64,000 bases of DNA from Telluria antibiotica. Its GTDB lineage: Bacteria; Pseudomonadota; Gammaproteobacteria; Burkholderiales; Burkholderiaceae_D. The stretch covers positions 62,001-126,000 of the forward strand of contig NZ_JAAQOM010000012.1 of the NCBI RefSeq assembly GCF_011682055.1, read 5' to 3'. This document shows positions 27,020-34,975 of this stretch, piece by piece; position 1 is the stretch's first letter, and each line of letters begins with the position of its first letter. Under the pieces are notes generated by a model. The model was not told where the DNA came from. It saw only the letters and a list, made by a program, of their open reading frames with translations, and made no database searches. A program made the translations under genes and the position numbers.

Positions 27020-27056
27020 ATAGCTAAAATCAATTGATAAAATCTGTTCAATCAAT
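27020..27056 (+). promoter_or_regulatory. probable OxyR binding site upstream of ahpC
   Basis: Four tetramers at exact 11-base steps: ATAG, CAAT, ATCT, CAAT, with seven bases between each. Against the OxyR consensus (ATAG-N7-CTAT-N7-ATAG-N7-CTAT) 12 of 16 positions agree. The site ends directly before the -35 element, where OxyR contacts RNA polymerase. Peroxide induction of ahpC is the expected result. Confidence 0.7.
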
Positions 27057-27085
27057 TTCACTTCGATCCGTGCGCAAGGTATAGT
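27057..27085 (+). promoter_or_regulatory. ahpC promoter
   Basis: TTCACT (27057-27062) and TATAGT (27080-27085) are separated by 17 bases: a weak -35 with a good -10, as expected of an activator-dependent sigma-70 promoter. The leader then carries AAAGAGGAG before the ATG at 27126. Confidence 0.7.
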
Positions 27086-27125
27086 GCACACCTAAGCTTT
27101 TTTAACCCCGAAAGAGGAGTACTGC

Positions 27126-27689
27126 ATGTCCATCATCAACACCGAAATCAAGCCGTTCAAAGCAACCGCTTACCACGCAGGCAAGTTCATCGACCTGACC
27201 GAAGCCGACTTCAAAGGCACGTGGTCGGTCCTGATGTTCTACCCGGCGGACTTCACCTTCGTCTGCCCGACCGAACTGGAAGACCTGGCTGCTTTCCAGC
27301 CGGAATTCGACAAGATGGGCGTGAAAGTCTATGGCGTGTCGACCGACACCCACTTCGCCCACAAGGCATGGCACGACACGTCGGACGCGATCAAGAAGGT
27401 CAACTACCCGCTGATCGGCGACCCGACCGGCCTGCTGTCGCGTAACTTCGAAGTCATGATCGAAGAAGAAGGCCTGGCCCTGCGCGGCACGTTCGTGATC
27501 AACCCGGAAGGCCAGATCAAGGTCATGGAAGTGCACGACAACGGCATCGGCCGCGACGCGTCGGAACTGCTGCGCAAGGTGAAGGCAGCCCAGTACGTCG
27601 CATCGCACCCGGGCGAAGTCTGCCCGGCCAAGTGGACCGAAGGCGCCGCAACGCTGAAGCCGTCGCTGGACCTGGTTGGCAAGATCTAA
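27126..27689 (+). CDS. ahpC: alkyl hydroperoxide reductase subunit C (typical 2-Cys peroxiredoxin)
   Basis: The 187-residue product reduces organic peroxides and hydrogen peroxide in the cytoplasm. The peroxidatic Cys47 lies in FTFVCPTE and the resolving Cys166 in GEVCPAKW, at the same positions as in E. coli AhpC; length is also the same. AhpF, encoded 256 bases downstream, recycles it. The ribosome-binding site (AAAGAGGAG) is strong and an OxyR-type site precedes the promoter. Three hairpins follow the stop. Confidence 0.97.
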   Translation: MSIINTEIKPFKATAYHAGKFIDLTEADFKGTWSVLMFYPADFTFVCPTELEDLAAFQPEFDKMGVKVYGVSTDTHFAHKAWHDTSDAIKKVNYPLIGDPTGLLSRNFEVMIEEEGLALRGTFVINPEGQIKVMEVHDNGIGRDASELLRKVKAAQYVASHPGEVCPAKWTEGAATLKPSLDLVGKI

Positions 27690-27701
27690 GAAGGAACGTT
27701 T

Positions 27702-27759
27702 GGTGGGCGGAGGCCGCCCACCCTACGGCAGTAGTAGGGTGGGCACCCTGTGCCCACCG
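27702..27759. repeat. palindromic repeat copy 3 (two adjoining stems)
   Basis: A GGTGGGCGG/CCGCCCACC stem (27702-27722) is followed by the family sequence GTAGGGTGGGCACCCTGTG with its own stem. It lies 12 bases after the ahpC stop and may protect the ahpC 3' end. Confidence 0.75.
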
Positions 27760-27776
27760 AACGGTCTGGACCGCGA

Positions 27777-27796
27777 GGGGCGGTCGGGACCGCCCC
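27777..27796. promoter_or_regulatory. hairpin in the ahpC-ahpF gap
   Basis: GGGGCGGTC (27777-27785) pairs with GACCGCCCC (27788-27796) across two bases. With copy 3 it makes a row of three stems between ahpC and ahpF. There is no U-run, so read-through into ahpF is likely reduced or the ahpC message is stabilised, rather than fully terminated. Confidence 0.55.
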
Positions 27797-27945
27797 CTCC
27801 CACGAGCCCAACCGGAATGGGTCCGCATAGATAAACAGGCGATCTCGCTAGTCGATCTGCCTTCCAGATTCACTATTTAGATTGGATGGATGCGTCCGTG
27901 ACGGACCGCATCGGCCTGAACACGACTGAACGAAAGGATACGATC

Positions 27946-29523
27946 ATGCTCGAACAAGAACTGAAAAACCAACTCGCCGGCTACCTGCAACGCGTCCAGC
28001 AGCCATTCGAGCTCGTTGCCTCGCTGGACGACAGCGACACGTCGAAGCAGATGCTCGACCTGCTGCAGACCATCCAAAGCCTGCGCGCCGACAAGATCAC
28101 CCTGCGCACCGACGGTAACGACCAACGCAAGCCGTCGTTCAGCTTGAAGCGCGCCGGCACCGACATGAACCTGCGCTTCGCCGGCCTGCCGCTGGGCCAC
28201 GAGTTCACGTCGCTCGTGCTGGCCCTGCTGTGGACGGGCGGTCATCCGCCGAAAGTCGAGGCCGAGACGATCGATGCGATCAAGGCACTGGACGGCGACT
28301 ACGACTTCGAGATGTACATGTCGCTCACGTGCCATAACTGCCCGGACGTCGTGCAGGCGCTGTCGCTGATGGCCATCCTGAACCCGCGGGTGAAGACGAC
28401 CGTGATCGAGGGCGGCGCGTTCCAGGCCGAAGTCGAGTCGCGCAAGGTGATGGCCGTGCCGATGGTGTTCCTGAACGGCGAGCTGTTCGGCTCGGGCCGC
28501 ATGATGATCGAAGAGATCGTCGCCAAGCTGGACAAGGGCGCCGGCGCCCGCGACGCGGCGAAACTGGACGCGAAGGATCCGTACGACGTGCTGATCGTCG
28601 GCGGTGGTCCGTCGGGTGCGGCGGCGGCCGTGTACGCGGCACGCAAGGGCATCCGCACGGGCATCGCGACGGAGCGCTTCGGCGGCCAGGTGAACGACAC
28701 GATGTCGATCGAGAACTACATCTCCGTGCTGGAAACGGACGGCCCGAAATTCGCCGCCGCGCTGGAAGCCCAGGTGCGCCACTATGGCGTCGAGGTGCTG
28801 ACGCAGAACACGGCCGCGAAGATCATCCCGCCGGGCGCGCCGGGCGAACTGGTCGAAGTGCAGTTCACGAACGGCGGTTCGCTGAAGTCGAGCACCGTGA
28901 TCCTGTCGACGGGCGCGCGCTGGAGGAACGTCAACGTGCCGGGCGAACAGGAATACAAGAACGCCGGCGTGAACTACTGCCCGCATTGCGACGGCCCGCT
29001 GTACAAGGGCAAGCGCGTCGCGGTGATCGGCGGCGGCAACTCGGGCGTGGAAGCGGCGATCGACCTCGCGGGCATCGTCGAGCACGTGACCCTGCTGGAA
29101 TTCGCGCCGCAGCTGAAGGCGGACGCGGTGCTCGTCAACAAAGTGGAAAGCCTGCCGAACGTGACGATCCACGTGAACGCGCAGACGACGGAGATCACCG
29201 GCGACGGCAGCAAGGTCAACGGCATCAAGTTCAAGGATCGCTTGAGCGGCGAGGAACGCCTGGTGCAACTGGCCGGCGTGTTCGTCCAGATCGGCCTCGT
29301 GCCGAACACGGAGTTCCTGAAGGGCACGGTGGAGCTGTCGCGCTTCGGCGAGATCGTCGTGGATGCGCACGGCCGCACGAACGTCCCGGGCGTGTTCGCC
29401 GCGGGCGATGCGACGACGACGCCGTTCAAGCAGATCGTCATCGCGGCGGGCGAGGGGGCGAAGGCGGCACTGTCCGCATTCGACTATCTGATCCGGATGC
29501 CGGTGGCCGTCGAGGCGGCGTAA
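27946..29523 (+). CDS. ahpF: alkyl hydroperoxide reductase subunit F
   Basis: The 525-residue flavoprotein passes electrons from NAD(P)H to AhpC. The N-terminal double thioredoxin-fold domain has Cys129-x2-Cys132 (CHNC) and the thioredoxin-reductase-like part has Cys345-x2-Cys348 (CPHC), the same numbers as in E. coli AhpF. FAD and NAD(P)H loops are GGGPSGAAAA and GGGNSGVEAA. The ATG at 27946 follows GAAAGGA; in-frame codons upstream are not conserved in character. It may share the ahpC transcript across the hairpin region. Confidence 0.96.
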   Translation: MLEQELKNQLAGYLQRVQQPFELVASLDDSDTSKQMLDLLQTIQSLRADKITLRTDGNDQRKPSFSLKRAGTDMNLRFAGLPLGHEFTSLVLALLWTGGHPPKVEAETIDAIKALDGDYDFEMYMSLTCHNCPDVVQALSLMAILNPRVKTTVIEGGAFQAEVESRKVMAVPMVFLNGELFGSGRMMIEEIVAKLDKGAGARDAAKLDAKDPYDVLIVGGGPSGAAAAVYAARKGIRTGIATERFGGQVNDTMSIENYISVLETDGPKFAAALEAQVRHYGVEVLTQNTAAKIIPPGAPGELVEVQFTNGGSLKSSTVILSTGARWRNVNVPGEQEYKNAGVNYCPHCDGPLYKGKRVAVIGGGNSGVEAAIDLAGIVEHVTLLEFAPQLKADAVLVNKVESLPNVTIHVNAQTTEITGDGSKVNGIKFKDRLSGEERLVQLAGVFVQIGLVPNTEFLKGTVELSRFGEIVVDAHGRTNVPGVFAAGDATTTPFKQIVIAAGEGAKAALSAFDYLIRMPVAVEAA

Positions 29524-29560
29524 CGGGAGTCTGGCCCGGCGTTCGTCCGGGCTGTTGCAG

Positions 29561-29594
29561 AGGCAGCGTTTCCGCGAGGGCGCTGCCTTTTTTA
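29561..29594 (+). terminator. intrinsic terminator of ahpF
   Basis: AGGCAGCG pairs with CGCTGCCT across 12 bases and is followed by a run of T. It starts 37 bases after the ahpF stop and overlaps the stop codon of the convergent receiver gene. Confidence 0.85.
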
Positions 29595-30035
29595 TCGCCG
29601 GGTGGCGGCCGCGGTGCGTGCATGCCGCCGCCGCTGCCCGTCGCGCCGTTCGTAGCGGACGGCGGCCGGCACCGGCCGCGCGCCCGTGCCGTCCAGCCCG
29701 AATTCGAGCACGTGGCGCAGTGAGCGGACGGTGACGGGTTTCGTGACGGTGGCGCTGAACTCGTCGTACTGCGGGGGGAAGGGCTCGTCCTCGTCGACCA
29801 GCAGGATCGTGGCCGTATCGGGGCCGAGGCGGGACATTTCGCCCGGCAGCGCGCGGCGTTCTCCGCTCGCGTGCGACTTTGCCGTGAGGACCACGTCGAA
29901 GTGCAGCGCCTGCATGGCGTTCAGCGCGGCCTGGGCCGTCGTCGTCTCGGCGACGACGTAGCCGAGCGATTTGAGCAGGGTGGCACTGTGGCGGCGTGCG
30001 GCCGCGTCATCGTCGTATAACAGGGCGTACTTCAT
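29592..30035 (-). CDS. single-domain pseudo-receiver lacking the phospho-acceptor Asp
   Basis: The 147-residue product folds by pattern as a receiver: acidic pocket LLYDDDAAARR at the N-terminus and the conserved TKP lysine motif near residue 100. At the acceptor position the sequence is DVVLTAK, with Ala52 where active receivers have Asp, so it cannot be phosphorylated there. The tail is Arg-rich and basic. Start ATG 30035 has AGGAGG upstream. It may act as a phosphorylation-independent adaptor. It is not in an operon with a kinase. Confidence 0.8.
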   Translation of the reverse strand: MKYALLYDDDAAARRHSATLLKSLGYVVAETTTAQAALNAMQALHFDVVLTAKSHASGERRALPGEMSRLGPDTATILLVDEDEPFPPQYDEFSATVTKPVTVRSLRHVLEFGLDGTGARPVPAAVRYERRDGQRRRHARTAAATRR

Positions 30036-30230
30036 GGATGAGTCCTCCTGCCTCAGGTGTGGTGCTCCTCCCGTGTTGTTCAACTGCTAATTTGTAACAA
30101 TGATGAAAACGGGTGTGCGGACGCGCCGACACGACGGCGGCGCCGGCGCGCGTCGCGCAAAGAGAGAGTCGGCCGGGGCGTACGCAGCGCACGCGCGCCC
30201 GGCGGGCGTCGGGATGAGAGCGCGGCGGCA

Positions 30231-30350
30231 TCAATGGAAGAACAGCGGCGCGAAGCCGCCGAGCGCGTCCGTTTCACACAGCAGCCACGTCGCCATGCTC
30301 GTGAGGGCGACGTAGGCTGCGGTCCAGGCCGTGGGGAAGAAGCGGATCAT
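30231..30350 (-). CDS. 39-residue membrane peptide, unknown function
   Basis: ATG at 30350 has an ideal GGAGG six bases upstream and opens a 39-codon frame ended by TGA. The peptide starts MIRFFPTAWTAAYVALTSM, so residues 4-25 can form one membrane helix, and ends GFAPLFFH. It was found by reading the gap between the pseudo-receiver and recQ. It lies upstream of the pseudo-receiver on the same strand. No homologue comes to mind; reality rests on the ribosome-binding site and the clean hydrophobic pattern. Confidence 0.55.
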   Translation of the reverse strand: MIRFFPTAWTAAYVALTSMATWLLCETDALGGFAPLFFH

Positions 30351-30562
30351 GATGAACCTCCAGGTGCCGAATGCTGGGAAATGTTGATCTCATCTTAGAT
30401 CGTGTGCATTCTGGAAACTATCGGCTGCCAATCCGTGGCGCTGTAGGAATAAGCCTCGTCACCGTGTATGAGCCGTCGTGGTAGCCCGTCGTAGCGATCC
30501 TACGGTCGCTGTAGGTTGCGTCCTATGGCGTGTGGCCGTGCTCAGGCTTACAGTCGTCCATC

Positions 30563-32275
30563 ATGACCACACACGACCCCAAGCTCCTGCACAAGGGTGC
30601 CCTCGCGGTACGCCGCAATACCATCCGTCGCCTGCTGCAGAATGTATTCGGCATCGAGCACCTGCGCGACGGCCAGCAACGCGTGATCGACAGCGTCCTC
30701 GACGGCAAGGACACGCTGGCGATCATGCCCACCGGCAGCGGTAAATCGCTGTGCTACCAGATCCCCGCGCGCATCCTCAGCGGCATGACGGTCGTCGTCT
30801 CGCCGCTGATTTCGCTGATGAAGGACCAGCTGGAGAAACTCGAGGAACTCGGCATCCGCGCCGAGCAGGTCAACAGCAGCCTGTCGGCGGACGAGGAGAG
30901 GGCGGCGCTGGCCGCGATCCGCGAGGCCCGCTGCGAGATCGTGTTCTGCACGCCCGAGCGCCTCACGATGCCGGAATTCGTCGACGTGCTGGCGGGCGTG
31001 AAGATCGCGCTCGTCGTCGTCGACGAAGCCCACTGTATCTCGCAATGGGGCCACGATTTCCGCCCGGCCTACCTCGAGATGGCCGGCGCGATCGATGCGC
31101 TGGGCCGCCCGCCCGTGCTGGCGTTGACGGCGACGGCGACGGAAGACGTGGTCGACGACATCGGCCGCCAACTGAACCGGCCGCGGATGAACGTCATCAA
31201 CACGGGCATCTACCGCCCGAACCTGCAATATGCCGTCGTGCAGGTGACGAACCCTGACGAAAAACTGCAGGAAGCGCTGCGCCTCGTGCGCGAAACAAAG
31301 GGGACGGGCATCGTCTACGCGGCCACCGTCAAGGCGGCCGAGGAGATGTACCAGGTGCTGCTGGACGCCGGAGAATCCGTCACGCTGTACCACGGCAAGC
31401 TGGCAGCCAGCGAGCGGCGCGCGAACCAGGACTTGTTCATGAGCGACGAGCGGCGCGTGATGGTGGCGACGAACGCGTTCGGCATGGGCATCGACAAGCC
31501 GGATACGCGCTTCGTGATCCACCTGCAGATCCCCGCGAACCTGGAAGCGTATTACCAGGAATCGGGCCGCGCGGGCCGCGACGGCCGCGACGCCAGCTGC
31601 ACCCTGCTGTTCCTGCAGGACGACAAGCGCGTGCAGCAGTTCTTCCTCGTGAAGCACTACCCGACGGCGGACGAGATCCGCGCCGTGCACGACGCCGTGC
31701 GCGACCTGGCCGAGAACGAGACGGCAACGCCGGAGCGCGTCGAGGACGTCGTGGGCGATCTCGCGGGGCCGCACGTGAAAGTCTGCCTGAAGCTGCTGAA
31801 GGATGCGAAGCTGCTGCGCCAGAACCGCAAGCTCGCCTACCTCCCCGGCAGCGCGCAACCCAGCGATAAACTGTTCGCGGCGCTGGCCGAGGTCTACCGC
31901 CAGAAGCAGGAGCGCGACAAGGAAGCGCTGGAACAGATGGTATCGTATGCGGTGAGCGGTTTCTGCCGCTGGAAGCTCCTGCTCGACTATTTCGGCGACG
32001 AAGTCGAAGGCTTCGAGAAGTGCTGCCGCTGCGACAACTGCCTGAATCCGCCGGCCGCCGTGCTGACGGAAGAGATAGAAATCCGCGACGACGAATTCGA
32101 TCGCGAACCCGACGCGGATGCTCCGCCCGCGCCCGCGTTCGACGTGGGCGCGCGCGTGACGGTGCCCAAGTATGGCGAGGGCATCGTGCTCTCGGCCACC
32201 GGGGACCAGGTCAACATCGAATTCCCGGACGGCGAGCAGCGCGCCTTCGTCGCCGATTACGTGACACCTGCCTGA
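30563..32275 (+). CDS. recQ: RecQ-family ATP-dependent DNA helicase with DUF3553-like tail
   Basis: The 570-residue product has helicase motifs I (MPTGSGKSLCYQ), II (DEAH in VVDEAHCISQWGHDF), III (ALTATAT) and VI (QESGRAGRDG), then the RecQ zinc-binding domain with Cys residues in FCRWK, CCRCDNC. No HRDC domain is seen; instead residues about 520-570 form a small beta domain (VGARVTVPKYGEGIV) like DUF3553. Only 17 bases separate it from the exonuclease gene, so it heads or joins the ligase repair unit. It unwinds branched DNA in repair. Confidence 0.92.
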   Translation: MTTHDPKLLHKGALAVRRNTIRRLLQNVFGIEHLRDGQQRVIDSVLDGKDTLAIMPTGSGKSLCYQIPARILSGMTVVVSPLISLMKDQLEKLEELGIRAEQVNSSLSADEERAALAAIREARCEIVFCTPERLTMPEFVDVLAGVKIALVVVDEAHCISQWGHDFRPAYLEMAGAIDALGRPPVLALTATATEDVVDDIGRQLNRPRMNVINTGIYRPNLQYAVVQVTNPDEKLQEALRLVRETKGTGIVYAATVKAAEEMYQVLLDAGESVTLYHGKLAASERRANQDLFMSDERRVMVATNAFGMGIDKPDTRFVIHLQIPANLEAYYQESGRAGRDGRDASCTLLFLQDDKRVQQFFLVKHYPTADEIRAVHDAVRDLAENETATPERVEDVVGDLAGPHVKVCLKLLKDAKLLRQNRKLAYLPGSAQPSDKLFAALAEVYRQKQERDKEALEQMVSYAVSGFCRWKLLLDYFGDEVEGFEKCCRCDNCLNPPAAVLTEEIEIRDDEFDREPDADAPPAPAFDVGARVTVPKYGEGIVLSATGDQVNIEFPDGEQRAFVADYVTPA

Positions 32276-32292
32276 GGAGGGACGCCAGCCGC

Positions 32293-33351
32293 ATGGGAGA
32301 CATGGTCGTCGTACGCAAGGAAGGCCTGTATTGTGTGCCGGGCCAGTTCTACATCGACCCGTGGCGGCCGGTGGACCGGGCTGTCATCACCCATGCGCAC
32401 GGCGACCACGCGCGCTGGGGCCACAAGCACTACCTCGCGTCCGCGCAGAGCGTGGGCATCCTGAAGTCGCGCCTCGGCCAGGACATCAACATCGAGGGGT
32501 TGGCCTACGGCGAACGCATCGTCCACAACGGCGTGACGATCTCGCTGCACCCGGCTGGGCACGTGCTGGGGTCCGCCCAGATCCGCATGGCGTTTGGCGG
32601 GGAGGTGTGGGTCGCGTCGGGCGACTACAAGGTCGAGCCGGACGCCACCTGCGCGCCGTTCGAGGCCGTGCGCTGCCACACGTTCATCACGGAATCCACA
32701 TTCGGCCTGCCGATCTACCGCTGGGACCCGCAGCAGGACGTGTTCGACGACATCAACCGCTGGTGGCGCCGCAACGCGGACGAAGGACGCACGAGCATCC
32801 TCTACGCCTACGCGTTCGGCAAGGCGCAGCGGCTGCTCAGCGGGCTCGATCCGTCCATCGGCCCCATCGTGTGCCACGGCGCCGTCGAGCCGTTGAACCG
32901 CGTCTACCGCGAGGGCGGGGTGGCGCTGCCGCACACGCAGATGGTCAGCGAGACGGAGAAGGCGGACTTGAAGAAGGCGCTCGTGCTGGCGCCACCGTCC
33001 GCATCGGGCTCGCCGTGGACGCGCCGCTTCGGCGACTACAGCGACGCCTTCGCCAGCGGCTGGATGCTGCTGCGCGGCGCGCGCCGGCGGCGCGGCGTCG
33101 ACCGCGGCTTCGTGCTGTCCGACCACGCGGACTGGCCCGGCCTGATGGAGGCGATCCACGCGACGGGCGCGCACCAGGTGATCGTCACGCACGGCTCGAT
33201 TCCCGTGATGGTGCGCTGGTTGTGCCAGATCGGCCTCGATGCGAAAGCGTTCGACACGGAGTATGGCGAGGAGGACGACGAAGCCGTGACTGCCACGCCG
33301 GGCGAACCGCAGGCGCCGCCGGAGGCAGCGCAGGAGGCGAACGATGCGTGA
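32293..33351 (+). CDS. ligase-associated DNA exonuclease, metallo-beta-lactamase fold
   Basis: The 352-residue protein has the metallo-beta-lactamase motif THAHGDHARWG and downstream His/Asp metal ligands (HPAGHVLGSAQ, SGDYK, LSDHADW), as in beta-CASP/CPSF-type nucleases. In many bacteria this family is encoded directly before an ATP-dependent ligase and acts as a 3' nuclease in DNA repair. The ATG at 32293 is preferred; ATG 32302 is possible. The 3' end overlaps the ligase gene by eight bases. Confidence 0.92.
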   Translation: MGDMVVVRKEGLYCVPGQFYIDPWRPVDRAVITHAHGDHARWGHKHYLASAQSVGILKSRLGQDINIEGLAYGERIVHNGVTISLHPAGHVLGSAQIRMAFGGEVWVASGDYKVEPDATCAPFEAVRCHTFITESTFGLPIYRWDPQQDVFDDINRWWRRNADEGRTSILYAYAFGKAQRLLSGLDPSIGPIVCHGAVEPLNRVYREGGVALPHTQMVSETEKADLKKALVLAPPSASGSPWTRRFGDYSDAFASGWMLLRGARRRRGVDRGFVLSDHADWPGLMEAIHATGAHQVIVTHGSIPVMVRWLCQIGLDAKAFDTEYGEEDDEAVTATPGEPQAPPEAAQEANDA

Positions 33352-34975
33352 ATTCGCCCGCCTGTACGCGGAACTCGACGAAACGACCGCCACCAACCGC
33401 AAGCTCGAGGCGCTGCAGAATTACTTCGCCAGCGCCGCGCCGGAAAACGCCGCGTGGGCCGTGTACTTCCTCGCCGGCGGCAAGCCGCGCCAGGCCGTGC
33501 CGAGCAAATTGATGCGCCAGTACGCGATCGAATACGCAGGCCTGGACGACTGGCTGTTCGACGAATCGTACGCCGCCGTCGGCGACATGGCGGAGACCAT
33601 CGCCCACATCCTGCCGCCGCCGAAGCGCCACAGCGACGTGGGCCTGGCAACGTGGATGGAAGAGCGCATCGGCCCGTTGCGCGGCGCCGATCCGGGCACG
33701 ATCCGCGCGGCGCTGTTCTCGTACTGGGACGAACTCACGTGGCGCGAACGCTTCCTGTTCGTGAAGCTGATCGGCGGCGGGTTTCGCGTCGGCGTGTCGA
33801 AGCTGCTCGTCACGCGCGCGCTGGCCTCGATCGCCGCCGTCGACTCCAAGCTGATCGCGCAGCGCCTGATGGGCTGGACGGACGGCCGCGTGAAGCCGAC
33901 GGCGGCGGGCTTCCTGCAACTGATCGCCGGGGAGTCCCCCGACGAGAACCGGCTGCGCGGCGGCCAGCCTTATCCGTTCTTCCTCGCGCACCAGTTGCAG
34001 GGCGACCCCGCTGCGTTAGGCGACATGCACGACTGGCAGGTCGAGTGGAAGTACGACGGCATCCGCGCGCAACTCGTGCGGCGCGGCGGCCAGAACTACC
34101 TCTGGTCGCGCGGCGAAGACCTGATCACGGAACGCTTTCCCGAATTGGCGGGTTTATCGCTGCCGGAAGGGACGGTCGTCGACGGCGAAGTGCTGATCTG
34201 GACGACGGGCGACGCACCGGCGCCGTTCGCCGACCTGCAGAAGCGCATCGGCCGCAAGACCTTGTCCGCGAAACTGCTGGCCGAGCTTCCCGCCGTGCTG
34301 CTCGCGTACGACCTGCTGGAACTGGACGGCGTCGACACGCGCACGCTGCCGCAGCACGAACGCCGTGCATTGCTGGAGACGCTCGTCACGGGCGCCGCGC
34401 AGCCGCGGCTGCGCATCTCGCCGCTCGTGACGGCCGACAGCTGGGATGACCTCGGCAAGCTGCGCGCGGAATCGCGGGCGCGTGGGGTCGAAGGCATGAT
34501 GCTGAAAGCACGGAACGCACAATACGGCGTGGGCCGCACGAAAGACGTGGGCACATGGTGGAAGTGGAAGATCGATCCGTACGCCGTCGACGCGGTGCTG
34601 ATCTATGCGCAGGCGGGCAGCGGCCGGCGCGCGTCGCTGTACACGGATTACACGTTCGCCGTGTGGGACGGCGAGGGCGAGGCGCGCAAGCTCGTGCCGT
34701 TCGCGAAAGCCTACTCCGGCCTGACGGATGCGGAGATCGCGCAGGTCGACAACACCGTGCGCAAGACAACGATCGAGAAGTTCGGGCCCGTGCGCTCGGT
34801 GCGCCCGACGATGGTGTTCGAGATCGGCTTCGAGGGCATCGCGCTGTCCACGCGCCACAAGGCCGGCATCGCCGTGCGCTTTCCGCGCATCCTGCGCCGG
34901 CGCGACGACAAGACGGTCGAGGAAGCCGATACGCTCGACACGTTGAAAGGCTTGCTGGGAGCCGTCACGCCATGA
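33344..34975 (+). CDS. ATP-dependent DNA ligase (LEX-Lig-Lhr-MPE module)
   Basis: The 543-residue protein has an N-terminal helical DNA-binding domain (about 1-190), an adenylation domain with the nucleophilic Lys in EWKYDGIRAQ, DGEVLIW (motif III), EGMMLKA (motif IV) and WWKWK (motif V), and a C-terminal OB-fold. It is the stand-alone ligase of the four-gene repair module, distinct from the NAD-dependent LigA used in replication. Overlaps with both neighbours (8 and 4 bases) indicate translation coupling. Confidence 0.94.
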   Translation: MREFARLYAELDETTATNRKLEALQNYFASAAPENAAWAVYFLAGGKPRQAVPSKLMRQYAIEYAGLDDWLFDESYAAVGDMAETIAHILPPPKRHSDVGLATWMEERIGPLRGADPGTIRAALFSYWDELTWRERFLFVKLIGGGFRVGVSKLLVTRALASIAAVDSKLIAQRLMGWTDGRVKPTAAGFLQLIAGESPDENRLRGGQPYPFFLAHQLQGDPAALGDMHDWQVEWKYDGIRAQLVRRGGQNYLWSRGEDLITERFPELAGLSLPEGTVVDGEVLIWTTGDAPAPFADLQKRIGRKTLSAKLLAELPAVLLAYDLLELDGVDTRTLPQHERRALLETLVTGAAQPRLRISPLVTADSWDDLGKLRAESRARGVEGMMLKARNAQYGVGRTKDVGTWWKWKIDPYAVDAVLIYAQAGSGRRASLYTDYTFAVWDGEGEARKLVPFAKAYSGLTDAEIAQVDNTVRKTTIEKFGPVRSVRPTMVFEIGFEGIALSTRHKAGIAVRFPRILRRRDDKTVEEADTLDTLKGLLGAVTP

